A stretch of DNA of 64,000 nucleotides from Nocardioides albertanoniae (lineage in GTDB: Bacteria; Actinomycetota; Actinomycetes; Propionibacteriales; Nocardioidaceae): the NCBI RefSeq assembly GCF_006716315.1, contig NZ_VFOV01000001.1, forward strand, positions 3,116,501 through 3,180,500, in the 5' to 3' direction. The notes beneath the pieces were generated by a model. The model did no database searches and had not been told where the DNA came from. It was given only the letters and a program-made list of their open reading frames with translations. Positions 24,805-33,164 of this stretch are shown in pieces. Made by a program: the position numbers and the translations under genes. Position 1 is the stretch's first letter, and the number at the start of each line of letters is the position of its first letter.

Positions 24805-25728
24805 TCATGCCGGATCTGCCCAGGTCAACTCCTCCTCCCACGCCGTCGGGGGCACCGCACCGTCGAGCAGCTGGGCGACCAGACCTCCGAGCCCGTGGCG
24901 GCGCTCGCTCGCGAAGCAGCGGTCGAGGGCGCACCACGCCAGCGCACCGTCGCCGCCGAGCCAGGCAGCGAGCGCCAGCACCGCGGCCGGGTGGGCGACA
25001 TGGTCGGCCGGGCTGCGGCGTACGACATCGGCCCACAGGCCCACGTGAGCCTTGGCCTCCGTGCGGGTCATGTCACCCCAGGCGGCGTCGCGCCGCTGCG
25101 GGTCGCGCAGCGAGACCAGGAGGGCGGCGACCTGCTCCGCGGAGAGCCGGACGCCGGCGACCGCCTCGTCGACGAGCCGGCTGACCTCATAGACCCGCAT
25201 CATCGAGGCCTGCTCCATCGCCTTCTCGGTCTCGAGCACAGCATCGGGGATCGGGGCGATCGAGGCCGCCACCTCGGTGCGGGATCCGCGCACCACATGA
25301 CCGTCGTAGACCGCCTGGACGCGGAACGGATGGTCGTCGACCTGGAACGGGACCCCCTCGGGCGGGCCGCCGTGGAGACCGAGCGGGTCGAACCAGCGTC
25401 CGTCCTCGACGCGCAGGCAGCCGCTCAGATCGATGTCGTGCTCGATCAGCCGCTCGGCCAGGCGCCGGGCGAGCTTCGCCCCGAAGCGCGGGCCGCTGTC
25501 ATAGAGCACCAGGACGATGCCGCGTACGCCATGACGGACCGCGGGAAGGAACAGGGTGTCGAGGCATCCTTCGACCTCGCCGGGAGGCGGGAGGTCGATC
25601 CTGCCGTGGACCTGGTGGTCGCCGCCGAAGGTGATCATGACGATCGACCGCTCGGGCCGGAAGCCGAGCAGCACGGGAACCGCCGCGAGGACGTCTTCGG
25701 GACGGGTGATGGAGAGTTTCGTGATCAT
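24805..25728 (-). CDS. DUF4192 domain protein
   Basis: A 307-residue cytoplasmic protein that starts MITKLSITRPEDVLAAVPVLLGFRP, the diagnostic DUF4192 opening (P-ED-LAAVP-LLGF-P), continuing with a strand VMITFGGD. The C-terminal half is helical with HVAHPAAVLALAAWLGGDGA. The family is common and syntenic in actinobacteria near rpoD and repair genes; function unknown. ATG 25726-25728 is chosen over the GTG three codons upstream because it yields the family N-terminus. It is divergent from dinB. Confidence 0.85.
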   Translation of the reverse strand: MITKLSITRPEDVLAAVPVLLGFRPERSIVMITFGGDHQVHGRIDLPPPGEVEGCLDTLFLPAVRHGVRGIVLVLYDSGPRFGAKLARRLAERLIEHDIDLSGCLRVEDGRWFDPLGLHGGPPEGVPFQVDDHPFRVQAVYDGHVVRGSRTEVAASIAPIPDAVLETEKAMEQASMMRVYEVSRLVDEAVAGVRLSAEQVAALLVSLRDPQRRDAAWGDMTRTEAKAHVGLWADVVRRSPADHVAHPAAVLALAAWLGGDGALAWCALDRCFASERRHGLGGLVAQLLDGAVPPTAWEEELTWADPA

Positions 25729-25901
25729 GGCGACCACGATCCCCGCGACCCACCGCCAGTTTCCGCGCCATATCCGGTGCCTGTGGACAAGCCCGTCCCG
25801 AACCCTGCCTGTGGAGACCGGGCGGCCACGAGATACGGGACGGTAACCGGCGCGGGAGCCCGCCGAAAGCCCGGAGCGAGAACGTTGTCCCCGCCGCCAG
25901 A

Positions 25902-25907
25902 TAGGTT
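25902..25907 (+). promoter_or_regulatory. -10 box (TAGGTT), leaderless start of dinB
   Basis: TAGGTT ends 6 nt before the dinB ATG (25914). No Shine-Dalgarno and no LexA-type box are visible in the 180 bp upstream. Confidence 0.5.
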
Positions 25908-25913
25908 GCCACC

Positions 25914-27260
25914 ATGAGAGCGCACGCGTCGGTGATGCACATCGACCTGGACGCCTTCTTCGCCTCCGTCGAGCAGCGCGACAAGCCCTCTCTGCGCGGC
26001 AAGCCCGTGGTGGTGGGCGGGATCGGCGGCCGCGGGGTGGTGAGCACGGCGTCGTACGAGGCGAGGACCTTCGGCGTCCACTCCGCGATGTCGACCCGCG
26101 AGGCCCGCGCGCTGTGCGGCCACGCCGCCTTCCTCTACCCGCGGTTCCATGCCTACAAGAAGGTCAGCGAGCAGGTCTTCGCGCTCCTGCGCGACCTCTC
26201 GCCGCTGGTCGAGCCGCTCTCCCTCGACGAGGCCTTCGTCGACCTCGCCGCGGCCGACCTTCCCGACCTCGAGGTCGCGACGGTGACCGAGACCGCCGCC
26301 CGCATCCGCGCCCAGGTCGCCGAGATCACCGGCGGCCTGAGTGCGAGCGTCGGCCTGGCCAGCTCGAAGTTCATCGCCAAGATCGCCAGCGACCTCGACA
26401 AGCCCGACGGCCTGGTCGTGGTCGCTCCCGGCACCGAGCTCGACCTGCTCCGCCCGATGAGCGTCAAGGTGATCCCCGGCGTCGGCCCCGCCACCACCGA
26501 GCGCCTGCGCCGTGCGGGCATCCACACCGTCACCGACCTGGAGCAGATCAGCCTCGAAGAGCTCGTACGCCTCGTCGGCAAGGCCCACGGCAACAACCTG
26601 CACAACCTGGCGAGGGCCAAGGACGACCGGCGCGTCGAGCCCGAGCGCGAGACGAAGTCGGTCAGCGTCGAAGGCACCTACGAGACCGATCTGACCGACC
26701 GCAGGCTGATGGAGCAGATCGTCGCCCGGCAGGCGTCCGAGGTCGCTGCCCGGCTGAAGAAGAGCGGGCTCTCGGGCCGCACGATCACGATCAAGGTCAA
26801 GCTCTACGACTTCACCACGATCAACCGCTCCGCGACGCTGCCGGGGCCCACCGACCAGGCCGGCACCATCGCCCGCCTGGCCAAGACTCTCCTCGGAGAC
26901 CTGTTCACCGCCGGCGAGACGGCCGGCGGCGTACGCCTGCTCGGGGTCGGCGTCTCCGGTCTGGCCGACTGGATCCAGGAAGACCTCTTCAGCGAGGAGG
27001 TCGAGGACGACGAGGAGCCCGAGGTGTTGCTGCCCGAGCCGGCGCGCCGCCCCACCTGGGCTGCCGGCATGGACGTCGTCCATGCCGAGATGGGCCGTGG
27101 CTGGGTGTGGGGCTCGGGGCGCGGCGTCGTCACCGTGCGCTTCGAGACGGCCCGGACGCCGGCCGGCCCGGTGAGGTCGTACGCCGTCGACGACCCCGAC
27201 CTGCAGCCGTACAGCGAACCCGGTGAGACCAGCGATCCCGACGGGCCGACCGAATCCTGA
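25914..27260 (+). CDS. dinB: DNA polymerase IV (DinB, Y-family)
   Basis: A 448-residue translesion polymerase. The catalytic acidic residues are in HIDLDAFFASVEQ and LSLDEAFVDLA. The steric-gate position is Phe (DAFF), so it should reject ribonucleotides. A helix-hairpin-helix follows (VIPGVGPATTERLRRAGI), then the little-finger domain (about 240-350). QEDLF near residue 357 fits a beta-clamp binding motif. A C-terminal extension (about 370-448, DVVHAEMGRGWVWGSGRG) is also found in some actinobacterial DinBs. The transcript is probably leaderless. A second, different DinB is encoded 3.4 kb downstream. Confidence 0.92.
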   Translation: MRAHASVMHIDLDAFFASVEQRDKPSLRGKPVVVGGIGGRGVVSTASYEARTFGVHSAMSTREARALCGHAAFLYPRFHAYKKVSEQVFALLRDLSPLVEPLSLDEAFVDLAAADLPDLEVATVTETAARIRAQVAEITGGLSASVGLASSKFIAKIASDLDKPDGLVVVAPGTELDLLRPMSVKVIPGVGPATTERLRRAGIHTVTDLEQISLEELVRLVGKAHGNNLHNLARAKDDRRVEPERETKSVSVEGTYETDLTDRRLMEQIVARQASEVAARLKKSGLSGRTITIKVKLYDFTTINRSATLPGPTDQAGTIARLAKTLLGDLFTAGETAGGVRLLGVGVSGLADWIQEDLFSEEVEDDEEPEVLLPEPARRPTWAAGMDVVHAEMGRGWVWGSGRGVVTVRFETARTPAGPVRSYAVDDPDLQPYSEPGETSDPDGPTES

Positions 27261-27299
27261 GGCACCTCCCCGTCGCCAAGCACCCGATGGCGGCGAGGA

Positions 27300-27305
27300 T
27301 AGTGT
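27300..27305 (+). promoter_or_regulatory. -10 box (TAGTGT), leaderless start at 27313
   Basis: TAGTGT ends 7 nt before the oligopeptidase ATG; no Shine-Dalgarno. Confidence 0.5.
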
Positions 27306-27312
27306 TTCGGTC

Positions 27313-29433
27313 ATGCCTGCCGACTACCCGATCGCACCGAAGAAGCCCTCGTCCAAGCAGTTCCACGGCCTGACCCGGGTCGACGACTACGAGTGGCTTC
27401 GCGAGAAGGAGAACCCCGAGGTCATCGGCTATATCGAGGCCGAGAACGACTACACCGAGCAGCAGACCGACCATCTCGCCGATCTGCGCTCGCAGATCTT
27501 CGAGGAGATCAAGGCGCGCACCCTGGAGACCGACCTGAGCGTGCCGACGAGGTCGCGCGGCTACTGGTACTACGGGCGCAGCTTCGAGGGGAAGCAGTAC
27601 GGCGCCAGCTGCCGTGTGAAGGTCACCGACCCCGACGACTGGACCCCGCCCACGCCCGCCGACGTCACCCACGATCAGCCCGCCCTCCCCGGCGAGGAGG
27701 TGCTGCTCGACCTCGACGCGCTCGCCGAAGGCCACGACTTCTTCAGCCTCGGCGGCTCCAGCGTGAGCCCGAGCGCCACTCTGCTGGCCTACGCCACCGA
27801 CGTGACCGGCGACGAGCGCTACACCGTGCGGGTCACAGATCTGACCACCGGCGAGCTGCTCGCTGACGAGCTCACCAACGTCCACGGCGGCGCCACCTGG
27901 GACCGCGACTCGGCGGCGCTCTACTACACCACCGCCGACGAGTCCTGGCGCTCCGACAAGATCTGGTGCCACCGCCTCGGCACCACCCAGGACGAGGACG
28001 AGCTCGTCTTCCACGAGACCGACGACCGGTTCTGGGTCGGGGTCGGCCGCACGAAGTCCGACCGGTTCATGGTGATCGGCACCGCCGCGAAGATCACCGC
28101 CGAATACCACTTCCTCGACCTCGACGACCCCGACGCCGGCTGGCAGGTCTTCGCCCCGCGCGAGGAGGGCGTGGAGTACGCCATCGAGCACGCCGTCATC
28201 GCCGGTGAGGACGTCTTCCTGGTCACCCACAACGCCTCCGGCCCCGACTTCGAGGTCTCCACGGCGCCGATCGCCCCGACCTCCCGCGCCGGCTGGGAGC
28301 CCCTGCTCCCCCACACCGAGGGCGTACGCCTGGAGGACATCGACGCCTTCGCCGGTCACCTGGTCGTGCACCAGCGCAGCGAGGGCCTGACCCAGCTGCG
28401 CATCCTCGAGCTCGGCGACAGCGGGGTCTCCGACGACTACCTGGTGAAGTTCGACGACGAGCTCTACACGATCGGCTCCGGCTCCAACCCGTCCTTCGAG
28501 ACCCCGGTCGTGCGGCTGGGCTACACCACGATGCGCACCCCGGCGTCGATCTACGACTACGACGTACGCAGCCGCGAGCTGACGCTGCGCAAGCAGGCCC
28601 CGGTGCTCGGCGGCTACGACCGCGACGACTACGAGGAGCACCGGCTGTGGGCGACCGCCCCCGACGGCGTACGTGTGCCGATCTCGGTCGTGGCGAAGAA
28701 GGGTCTCCACGAGGACGGCCCGATCCCGGTGCTGCTCTACGCCTACGGGTCCTACGAGATGAGCATGGACCCCTACTTCTCCATCGCGCGGCTGAGCCTG
28801 CTCGACCGCGGCATCGGTTTCGCGATCGCCCACGTGCGCGGCGGCGGCGAGATGGGCCGGGCCTGGTATGACGACGGCAAGATGCTGAAGAAGCAGAACA
28901 CCTTCTCCGACTACATCGCCTGTGCCCAGCACCTGGCCGAGACGGGCTGGTCGACCCCGGACAAGATCATCGCCGAGGGCGGCAGCGCCGGTGGTCTCCT
29001 CATGGGCGCGATCGCCAACCAGGCCCCCGACGCGGTGGGGGCGGTCGTCGCGGCGGTGCCGTTCGTGGACGCGCTGACCTCGATGCTCGACTCGAGCCTG
29101 CCGCTGACCGTCACGGAGTATGACGAGTGGGGCAACCCCGAGGCCGACCGCGAGACCTACGACTACATGGCCTCCTACGACCCCTACACGAACGTGACGC
29201 GGCAGCACTACCCGCCGATCCTGGCCGAGACCAGCATCAACGACACCCGGGTGCTCTACGTCGAGCCGGCCAAATGGGTCGCCAAGCTGCGGGCGGTGGC
29301 GGAGAACCCCGGTGACGTGCTCCTCAAGACCGAGATGGCCGCAGGGCACGGCGGGGTCTCGGGGCGCTACAAGGCCTGGGAAGACCGAGCCTTCAGCCTC
29401 GCCTGGATGATCGACCAGGTGACCTCTTCGTAG
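27313..29433 (+). CDS. ptrB: Oligopeptidase B (S9A prolyl oligopeptidase family)
   Basis: A 706-residue serine peptidase, full length for oligopeptidase B. The N-terminal beta-propeller (about 70-400) starts after FHGLTRVDDYEWLREKENPE. The C-terminal alpha/beta hydrolase has nucleophile S558 in AEGGSAGGLLMG, Asp644 in NDTRVLYVEPAKWV and His679 in AAGHGG. The family cleaves peptides under about 30 residues after Arg or Lys in the cytoplasm. No signal peptide. The start is the ATG at 27313 behind a leaderless -10; an upstream reading frame overlaps dinB and is not used. Confidence 0.92.
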   Translation: MPADYPIAPKKPSSKQFHGLTRVDDYEWLREKENPEVIGYIEAENDYTEQQTDHLADLRSQIFEEIKARTLETDLSVPTRSRGYWYYGRSFEGKQYGASCRVKVTDPDDWTPPTPADVTHDQPALPGEEVLLDLDALAEGHDFFSLGGSSVSPSATLLAYATDVTGDERYTVRVTDLTTGELLADELTNVHGGATWDRDSAALYYTTADESWRSDKIWCHRLGTTQDEDELVFHETDDRFWVGVGRTKSDRFMVIGTAAKITAEYHFLDLDDPDAGWQVFAPREEGVEYAIEHAVIAGEDVFLVTHNASGPDFEVSTAPIAPTSRAGWEPLLPHTEGVRLEDIDAFAGHLVVHQRSEGLTQLRILELGDSGVSDDYLVKFDDELYTIGSGSNPSFETPVVRLGYTTMRTPASIYDYDVRSRELTLRKQAPVLGGYDRDDYEEHRLWATAPDGVRVPISVVAKKGLHEDGPIPVLLYAYGSYEMSMDPYFSIARLSLLDRGIGFAIAHVRGGGEMGRAWYDDGKMLKKQNTFSDYIACAQHLAETGWSTPDKIIAEGGSAGGLLMGAIANQAPDAVGAVVAAVPFVDALTSMLDSSLPLTVTEYDEWGNPEADRETYDYMASYDPYTNVTRQHYPPILAETSINDTRVLYVEPAKWVAKLRAVAENPGDVLLKTEMAAGHGGVSGRYKAWEDRAFSLAWMIDQVTSS

Positions 29434-29449
29434 GCATACCTGAACGGTT

Positions 29450-29478
29450 CTCGGGGTACACCATGAGAAACCCCTGAG
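29450..29478. terminator. Possible weak hairpin after oligopeptidase B gene
   Basis: CTCGGGGT (29450-29457) can pair with ACCCC-T-GAG (29470-29478), one bulged base, 16 bp after the stop. Loop of 12 nt. Weak. Confidence 0.3.
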
Positions 29479-29564
29479 ATTCGCCTCACGATGCAACTTA
29501 TCGCCCGCGGCGTACGTCGAACCGGACAAGAGATCGAAGTCGGATCGATGAAGCGCTCGACCGG

Positions 29565-29590
29565 GGAACACCCGGGAGGGGCGAAGCGTT
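29565..29590 (+). promoter_or_regulatory. SigH/SigR-type promoter of the sigB-like gene
   Basis: GGGAACA at 29564-29570, then 16 nt, then CGTT at 29587-29590. This fits the actinobacterial SigH/SigR (thiol-oxidative/heat stress) consensus GGAAYA-N16-CGTT. It lies 45 bp before the sigma gene ATG. In mycobacteria sigB is controlled by stress ECF sigma factors in the same way. Confidence 0.6.
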
Positions 29591-29600
29591 GAAATCCACT

Positions 29601-29630
29601 GTGAGGCAACAAACCTCACCGTGAGGAGGT
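29601..29630 (+). promoter_or_regulatory. Alternative leader hairpins overlapping the sigB-like RBS
   Basis: GTGAGG (29601-29606) can pair with CCTCAC (29614-29619); the same CCTCAC can instead pair with the second GTGAGG (29621-29626) that forms part of the ribosome-binding site GGAGGT. These are mutually exclusive structures just before the ATG at 29635. Confidence 0.4.
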
Positions 29631-29634
29631 TCCC

Positions 29635-30576
29635 ATGGCGACACGCACCGCCACCCGCGAGATCGAAGGCCGCGACAGCGTCGGTCTGTATCTCGACGAG
29701 ATCGCCCGCAACGAGCTCTTGGACGCAGCCAAAGAGGTTGAGCTGTCCAAGGCGATCGAGGCTGGCCTGATGGCTGAACACCTCCTGGCCGAAGGCCGCG
29801 TCGGCCGCAAGAAAGCACCCGGTGGGGCGACCCGCGCCGAGCTCGAATGGATGGCCGAGGAGGGCCACCGCGCCACCCGGCAGTTCATCAACGCCAACCT
29901 GCGGCTGGTGGTCTCGATCGCCCGCAAGTACGGCCGCGCGCAGATGCCGATGCTGGATCTGATCCAGGAAGGCAACACCGGCCTGATCAGGGCTGTTGAG
30001 AAGTTCGACTACACCAAGGGCTACAAGTTCTCGACGTATGCGACGTGGTGGGTGCGCCAGGCGATCACCCGTGGCATCGCCCAGCAGGCTCGCGTGGTCC
30101 GGCTCCCGGTCCACGTCGTCGAAGAGCTCAACCAGGTCGGCGGCGCCCGCCGCACCCTGGAGCGCCAGCTCGGCCGCGACCCCGAGCCGGAAGAGATCGC
30201 CACCGAGCTCGACATGGATCTCGACCGCGTCATCGACCTCCTCTCCTGGGGCCGTGACCATGTCTCGCTCGACACCCCGATCGACGAGGACGGCGACACC
30301 TCGCTGGGTGACCTGATGGCGCAGGAGTCCTCCCCCAGCCCCGACACCGACATCATCGACGTCGAGTCGCGTGAGCGCCTCAACGCGCTGGTCGGCCAGC
30401 TCGACGAGCGCTCCGCCGACATCGTCCGCTCCCGCTACGGCCTCACCGACGGCCGCCAGCACAAGCTCGCCGACATCGGCGTCAAGCACGGCATCTCCGC
30501 CGAGCGCGTACGCCAGCTCGAGCGCGAGGCTCTGCAGAAGCTGCGCCGCTTCGCAGACCCCGACTTGGCTGCCTGA
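29635..30576 (+). CDS. sigB: Group 2 RNA polymerase sigma factor (SigB-type)
   Basis: A 313-residue sigma-70 factor lacking the long N-terminal domain of RpoD. Region 1.2 is DSVGLYLDEIARNELLDAAK. Region 2 has NLRLVVSIARKYGRAQMPML and [20 protein letters not shown], nearly identical to RpoD, so it reads similar promoters. Region 4 ends ISAERVRQLEREALQKLRRF. Group 2 factors are non-essential stress or stationary-phase sigma factors, like mycobacterial SigB. The ATG follows GAGGAGGT. Upstream are a SigH-like promoter and possible RBS-sequestering hairpins. A T-rich terminator follows. Confidence 0.92.
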   Translation: MATRTATREIEGRDSVGLYLDEIARNELLDAAKEVELSKAIEAGLMAEHLLAEGRVGRKKAPGGATRAELEWMAEEGHRATRQFINANLRLVVSIARKYGRAQMPMLDLIQEGNTGLIRAVEKFDYTKGYKFSTYATWWVRQAITRGIAQQARVVRLPVHVVEELNQVGGARRTLERQLGRDPEPEEIATELDMDLDRVIDLLSWGRDHVSLDTPIDEDGDTSLGDLMAQESSPSPDTDIIDVESRERLNALVGQLDERSADIVRSRYGLTDGRQHKLADIGVKHGISAERVRQLEREALQKLRRFADPDLAA

Positions 30577-30586
30577 TCCTGGCCGA

Positions 30587-30630
30587 AACGACTCGGCGTC
30601 CCTCACGAGGGGCGCCGGGTCGTTCTTTTT
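30587..30630 (+). terminator. Intrinsic terminator with T-tract after sigB
   Basis: AACGAC...GTCGTT outer stem with inner CGGCG/CGCCG and CCC/GGG pairs, followed by CTTTTT (30625-30630). One of the few classical T-tract terminators in the window. Confidence 0.85.
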
Positions 30631-30645
30631 GCCCGCTTTCGGGAG

Positions 30646-31788
30646 TCAGTAGCCGCCGGGCGGTGGGGCCATCTCGAGGCGTACGCCGATCAGGCGGATC
30701 GGGCGGTCCTTCTCGACCCGCTCGAGGAGCGCCACCGCCTCCTCGGCGAGCCGGGAGGCATCGAGGGTGGGCTCGGGGAGCTTGTGGCCGCGGGTGACGG
30801 TGAAGAACGGCTTGAGCCGCACCTTGATCTCGACCCGAGTCACCGGTCGGCCTTCCGCGATCACGTCGGCCAGGCACGCCACGCACAGGCGACGGGTGGC
30901 GGCGACGATGTCGGTCCACTCGACCAGGTCCTGCTGGAAGGTCTCCTCGTGGCCGTGCCCGCGGGCGACCCAGGGCGACGGGTCGACGGGGCTGGTGTCG
31001 ACGCCGCGGCCGATGCGTCGCAGCCACGGTCCGGTGGTGGGGCCGATCGCGCCGGCCAGACCCTCGGCCTCGGCGGCGCCGAGGTCGGCGACGGTCTCGA
31101 TGCCGAGGCCGGAGAGCCGCTTCGCGGTCTTCGCGCCGATCCCCCACAGCGCGTCGGTCGGCCGATGTCCCATCTCGGCGGCCCACGTCTCGTGGGTGAT
31201 CCGGTAGACGCCGCTCCCCCGCAGCTGCCCGTCGGGCCCGGGCTCGTGGCCTCCTGCCCCGGCTTCGCGGGCGAGGGCGCCGTCGACGCGTTGCTTGGCG
31301 AACCCGGTGGCCAGCTTGGCCTGCAGCTTGTTGTCACCGACACCGACACCCGAGCGCAGCCGGGTGCGCTCGAGCACCACGTCGCGTACGTCCTGAGCGA
31401 ATGCCGCCGGATCGCCCAGATCGCCGTGCCCCGGACCGGGCCCGAGGAAGGCTTCGTCCCAGCCGAGCACCTCGACCAGCACCGGCACACCACCCCACTC
31501 CAGCGACCGCAGGGTGTCCAACACCCCGGCCGAGGCCGCGTCGTAGGCGGCGTGGTCGACCGGCAGCAGCACCGCGTCGGGGCACTTCCGCATCGCGATC
31601 CGCAGCGGCATCCCCGAACCGACCCCGTGCGCCCTGGCCTCGTAGGACGCGGTCGAGACGACCGCTCTTTCCGTCGCGTCCCCACGACCGCCGACGATCA
31701 CCGGCTTTCCGGCGAGGTCGGGGCGGCGCAGCACCTCGACCGCAGCGATGAACTGGTCCAGGTCGACGTGAAGCACCACCTGGCCCAT
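30646..31788 (-). CDS. Y-family DNA polymerase, DinB2-type with aliphatic steric gate
   Basis: A 380-residue Y-family polymerase. Metal ligands are D9 in HVDLDQF and D111/E112 in VLGWDEAFLG. The steric-gate position is I14 (DQFIAAVE) instead of Phe or Tyr. Mycobacterium smegmatis DinB2 has Leu at the equivalent position 14 and a GWDEAYLG motif, and incorporates ribonucleotides readily; this protein is clearly of that type. A helix-hairpin-helix is at about 208-225 (LWGIGAKTAKRLSGLGIETV). No clamp motif is obvious at the C-terminus (APPPGGY). It is the last gene of a minus-strand run coaE - GH3 - dinB2, 6 bp after the GH3 stop. Confidence 0.87.
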   Translation of the reverse strand: MGQVVLHVDLDQFIAAVEVLRRPDLAGKPVIVGGRGDATERAVVSTASYEARAHGVGSGMPLRIAMRKCPDAVLLPVDHAAYDAASAGVLDTLRSLEWGGVPVLVEVLGWDEAFLGPGPGHGDLGDPAAFAQDVRDVVLERTRLRSGVGVGDNKLQAKLATGFAKQRVDGALAREAGAGGHEPGPDGQLRGSGVYRITHETWAAEMGHRPTDALWGIGAKTAKRLSGLGIETVADLGAAEAEGLAGAIGPTTGPWLRRIGRGVDTSPVDPSPWVARGHGHEETFQQDLVEWTDIVAATRRLCVACLADVIAEGRPVTRVEIKVRLKPFFTVTRGHKLPEPTLDASRLAEEAVALLERVEKDRPIRLIGVRLEMAPPPGGY

Positions 31789-31794
31789 CGGCGC

Positions 31795-33132
31795 TCAGTC
31801 CTTCGACAGAGCCGCGGACGCCTTCTCCGCCTGCGCACGTGCGTCGTCGGGCACCGGCACGCCCTTGGCGATCCGCTGCTGCCACAGCTGCATGGCGACG
31901 ACCTTGGCCGCCGCCTCCTCGACGCGGGAGTGGTCGAGACGACCGGACCGCAGCGCCTTGACGATGCTGCGGTGGGCCGCCTTGGAGCTGGCCGGCATCA
32001 GCAGGAGGTCGGCACCGGCCTCGAGCGCGGTCACCGACGGCTTCTTGGTGGTCGTCGTCACCGCGCCCATGCCGAGCGAGTCGGTGACCGCGAGCCCGGA
32101 GAAGCCGACGTCCTCGCGCAGCAGGTCGTAGACGGGCTTGGCCATGCTGGCCGGCTTGCCGGGCGCGATCGCCTTGAGGTCGATGTGGCTGACCATGACG
32201 GCCGGCGCCCCGGCATCCACCGCCGCGTCGAACGGCACCAGGTCGCGGCGCTTGAGCTTCTTCATGCCGTAGTCGAGCTCCTGCAACCCGATGTGGGTGT
32301 CGCCGGCGACGCCACCGTGACCGGGGAAGTGCTTGGTGGTGGAGACGAGCCCGGCGGTGTTGTAGCCCTCCACGGCGGCGGAGACCGCCGCGGCCGCGGT
32401 GCGCGGGTCCTCGCTCGGTGACCGGGACCCGATCGTCGGGTCGCTCGCCCCGACGGTGACGTCGGCGACCGGCGCGAACGCCCAGGTGAAGCCCAGATCA
32501 CGCAGCTCGAACGCCGTCGTCCGGGCCGCCTCGGTGGTCACCCGGATGCCCCGGCGCGGCTTCGCCTCGATGGCATCTCCCGCACGCGCGAACTCCGGGA
32601 ACTCGGTGGCCACGCCACGCAGGTGCGAGACCGAGCCGCCCTCCTGGTCGACACCGATCACGGCCGGGAACGTACGCCCGTCGGAGGCGACGGCCTTGCT
32701 GACCGCAGCCGTCGTCTCGCGCACCTGTGCCTCGTCGACGACGTTCTCGCCGGTCACGCTGACACCGGCCAGGTGGAGCTTGCGCACCATCTTCGCGGCC
32801 TTGGCGGGGTCGGTGCCGTGAAACCTGCCGACGATGACCTGGCCGGCGAGGCGGTCGTCGTCCCAGTCCTTCACCAGGTCGCGGGCGGTCGCGAGCTCTC
32901 CGCGGGTCGGACCCCACGGCAGCGGTGTGGTGTCACGCTTGGGGTCGGGCTTGGCCACGGCAGCAGGCTCGTCGGGCTCGACCTCGGTCGGCACGCCGAC
33001 GGTCACCGCCGCGGCTCCGGCGCCGGCCGCCAGCGCCAGCACGGCACCTGCGACCACCGGCTTGAGCCAGCGCCTGGCTCGGCGCGGTTTGGTCTCGGAC
33101 TCTGCGGATTCGGTGTGCTTGCCCCCACTCAC
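31795..33132 (-). CDS. Glycoside hydrolase family 3 beta-N-acetylhexosaminidase, membrane-anchored
   Basis: A 445-residue protein. A basic N-terminus is followed by a hydrophobic anchor (about 20-44, WLKPVVAGAVLALAAGAGA), so it is extracytoplasmic. The GH3 domain contains GVDQEGGSVSHLRG, the NagZ-type loop KHFPGHGGVAGDTH near 265-280, and nucleophile region VTDSLGMGAV near 350. The His-containing loop indicates a beta-N-acetylglucosaminidase acting on peptidoglycan fragments. GTG 33132 is chosen; GTG 33168, which overlaps the coaE stop (GTGA), is a real alternative. It sits between coaE and dinB2 in a minus-strand operon. Confidence 0.86.
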   Translation of the reverse strand: MSGGKHTESAESETKPRRARRWLKPVVAGAVLALAAGAGAAAVTVGVPTEVEPDEPAAVAKPDPKRDTTPLPWGPTRGELATARDLVKDWDDDRLAGQVIVGRFHGTDPAKAAKMVRKLHLAGVSVTGENVVDEAQVRETTAAVSKAVASDGRTFPAVIGVDQEGGSVSHLRGVATEFPEFARAGDAIEAKPRRGIRVTTEAARTTAFELRDLGFTWAFAPVADVTVGASDPTIGSRSPSEDPRTAAAAVSAAVEGYNTAGLVSTTKHFPGHGGVAGDTHIGLQELDYGMKKLKRRDLVPFDAAVDAGAPAVMVSHIDLKAIAPGKPASMAKPVYDLLREDVGFSGLAVTDSLGMGAVTTTTKKPSVTALEAGADLLLMPASSKAAHRSIVKALRSGRLDHSRVEEAAAKVVAMQLWQQRIAKGVPVPDDARAQAEKASAALSKD

Positions 33133-33164
33133 CCGAGCGAGTATGTCAGGAAGAAGCCCCGGTC

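Noticed and set aside
25734..25913. LexA/SOS box upstream of dinB
   Set aside because: No TCGAAC-N4-GTTCGA-like sequence is visible; the leaderless -10 box explains the promoter, and DinBs in mycobacteria are also not all damage-inducible.
27130..30606. 1158-codon open frame on the minus strand
   Set aside because: Antisense to oligopeptidase B and sigB, which have complete motif sets; no recognisable domain.
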